NCBI RefSeq assembly: GCF_002356555.2
Contig: NZ_AP017372.2
Location: 1,240,001 to 1,304,000, forward strand
Length of the DNA stretch: 64,000 nucleotides
Reading direction: 5' to 3'
Source: Halorhodospira halochloris
Lineage (GTDB): Bacteria > Pseudomonadota > Gammaproteobacteria > Nitrococcales > Halorhodospiraceae
In this document: positions 63,421 to 64,000 of the stretch, piece after piece
Position numbering within the stretch: the stretch's first letter is position 1
Layout: the number at the start of each line of letters is the position of its first letter
The notes under the pieces: model-generated
Told to the model about the DNA's origin: nothing
The model's input: only the letters and a program-made list of their open reading frames with translations
Databases searched by the model: none
Position numbers and translations under genes: made by a program

Positions 63421-64000
63421 TAACTAGGCTCTGCTTCCGGATGCTTGAATACAGAGCGATAAGGCTTGAGGGCAGGATGGTGCTCACGGTGCTCAAGGAG
63501 GGCATTGGCCAAATCAAAGAGCAGATCGCGACTGCCCCGATAGCCGACCCGCGAGCGGGTATGCAGGCCAAGACGCTCCCAGATCGGATACCCGTGCTGA
63601 ACTATCGGGATACCCAAGCGCTCAGCAGTGGCCGCCGCATGGCCGCTGCCGACGATAATCTCGGCCCCATTCTCGCGGGACGCCAGCTCTAGATCTTCTA
63701 AATCGCCAATCTTGACAGTGCTCGCGGCGATACCCTCGAGTCCTCTAGCGTTATCATCCGGAGCCACCAGGCTGACAATCTCCATGCCGACCGAACTTAC
63801 CAGATTACTTAACCCGGCGAGCAGATCCGCCTCACCGGCCATGCCTATCCGGCTTTGACCAAGGACTAGGTGGGTGTCGAGAAGGGCGTCCTGGAATTGC
63901 TGGCGCTGCCGCTGGATTTTGCGTGGGACGGCGCGCCCGCTAATCTCGCGCAGGGCCATTATCAAACGGTCGGTTTGCTGCATGCCCATAATGTGATCGA
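63420..64000 (-). CDS. nifN: NifN, FeMo-cofactor scaffold subunit, 5' end outside window
   Basis: The last 190 or so residues, open to the window edge (DHIMGMQQTDRL continues upstream of the first visible ATG at 63989). DTHLVLGQSRIGMAGEADLL, VKIGDLEDLEL, IIVGSGHAAATAERLGIPIV and VGYRGSRDLLFDLANALL match the C-terminal domain of NifN, the NifK-like half of the NifEN scaffold. It could be a close relative such as NifK, but the missing P-cluster-type context and the ending favour NifN. It is convergent with the ferredoxin operon, with the terminator and copy 10 in between. Confidence 0.85.
   Translation of the reverse strand, partial: DHIMGMQQTDRLIMALREISGRAVPRKIQRQRQQFQDALLDTHLVLGQSRIGMAGEADLLAGLSNLVSSVGMEIVSLVAPDDNARGLEGIAASTVKIGDLEDLELASRENGAEIIVGSGHAAATAERLGIPIVQHGYPIWERLGLHTRSRVGYRGSRDLLFDLANALLEHREHHPALKPYRSVFKHPEAEPS

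Overview
The window looks like chromosome from a halophilic, anaerobic, nitrogen-fixing gammaproteobacterium. My best guess is a purple sulfur bacterium of the Halorhodospira/Ectothiorhodospiraceae type. The reasons are a molybdenum nitrogenase cluster, an adjacent Rnf ferredoxin reductase operon, a polyhydroxyalkanoate synthase, many Asp/Glu-rich proteins including secreted ones, and medium-high G+C. The genus is inference, because no rRNA or photosynthesis gene is present.

Layout. 1-13 kb: housekeeping and accessory genes (FAD oxidoreductase end, DUF3006-like protein, secreted ankyrin protein, umuDC, hybrid histidine kinase, BASS transporter, acyl-CoA synthetase, FadL, NfeD-like protein, DHH phosphoesterase). 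13.7-20 kb: a scarred region with tRNA-Leu(CAA) abutting an ATPase fragment, an acidic barrel lipoprotein, an HD-GYP protein, and pyrF lying between two broken copies of one EAL-domain gene. 20-31.7 kb: phaC, a 1481-residue CheB-CheR-PAS-kinase-receiver fusion, two PAS-only proteins and an IS200/IS605 element with tnpA and tnpB. 31.7-36.5 kb: porin, orphan solute-binding protein, two unknowns and queA. 36.5-43.5 kb: a possible DNA-repair neighbourhood (SprT-like protease, UvrD-like helicase, and homologues of the MrfA helicase and MrfB exonuclease). 43.5-50 kb: trmO and the rnfABCDGE-rnfH-rseC operon. 50-52.5 kb: a ParDE-type module and a PAS-GGDEF protein. 53-64 kb: nifB-V-W-Z-M, nifHDK, a ferredoxin, nafY-like, a 2Fe-2S ferredoxin and the convergent end of nifN. 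Sigma-54 (-24/-12) promoters are visible before nifB, nifH and rnfA, so rnf is probably expressed with nif to supply low-potential electrons.

The most unusual feature is a dispersed family of about 150-bp palindromic elements (nine complete or nearly complete, one arm-truncated, several fragments). The core of about 60 bp is nearly invariant and contains two apical hairpins that share the loop motif CCATCCCTGG. The long arms differ between copies but stay self-complementary through compensatory changes. Three copies have exact 6-bp target duplications (CAAAAG, CCCAGG, CTATAG), so they have moved as discrete units. One is inserted in the right end of the IS200/IS605 element next to tnpB, one lies 11 bp upstream of the nifH -24 box, one lies just upstream of the rnfA promoter, and a terminator near nif resembles a shortened core. 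No autonomous parent element is visible.
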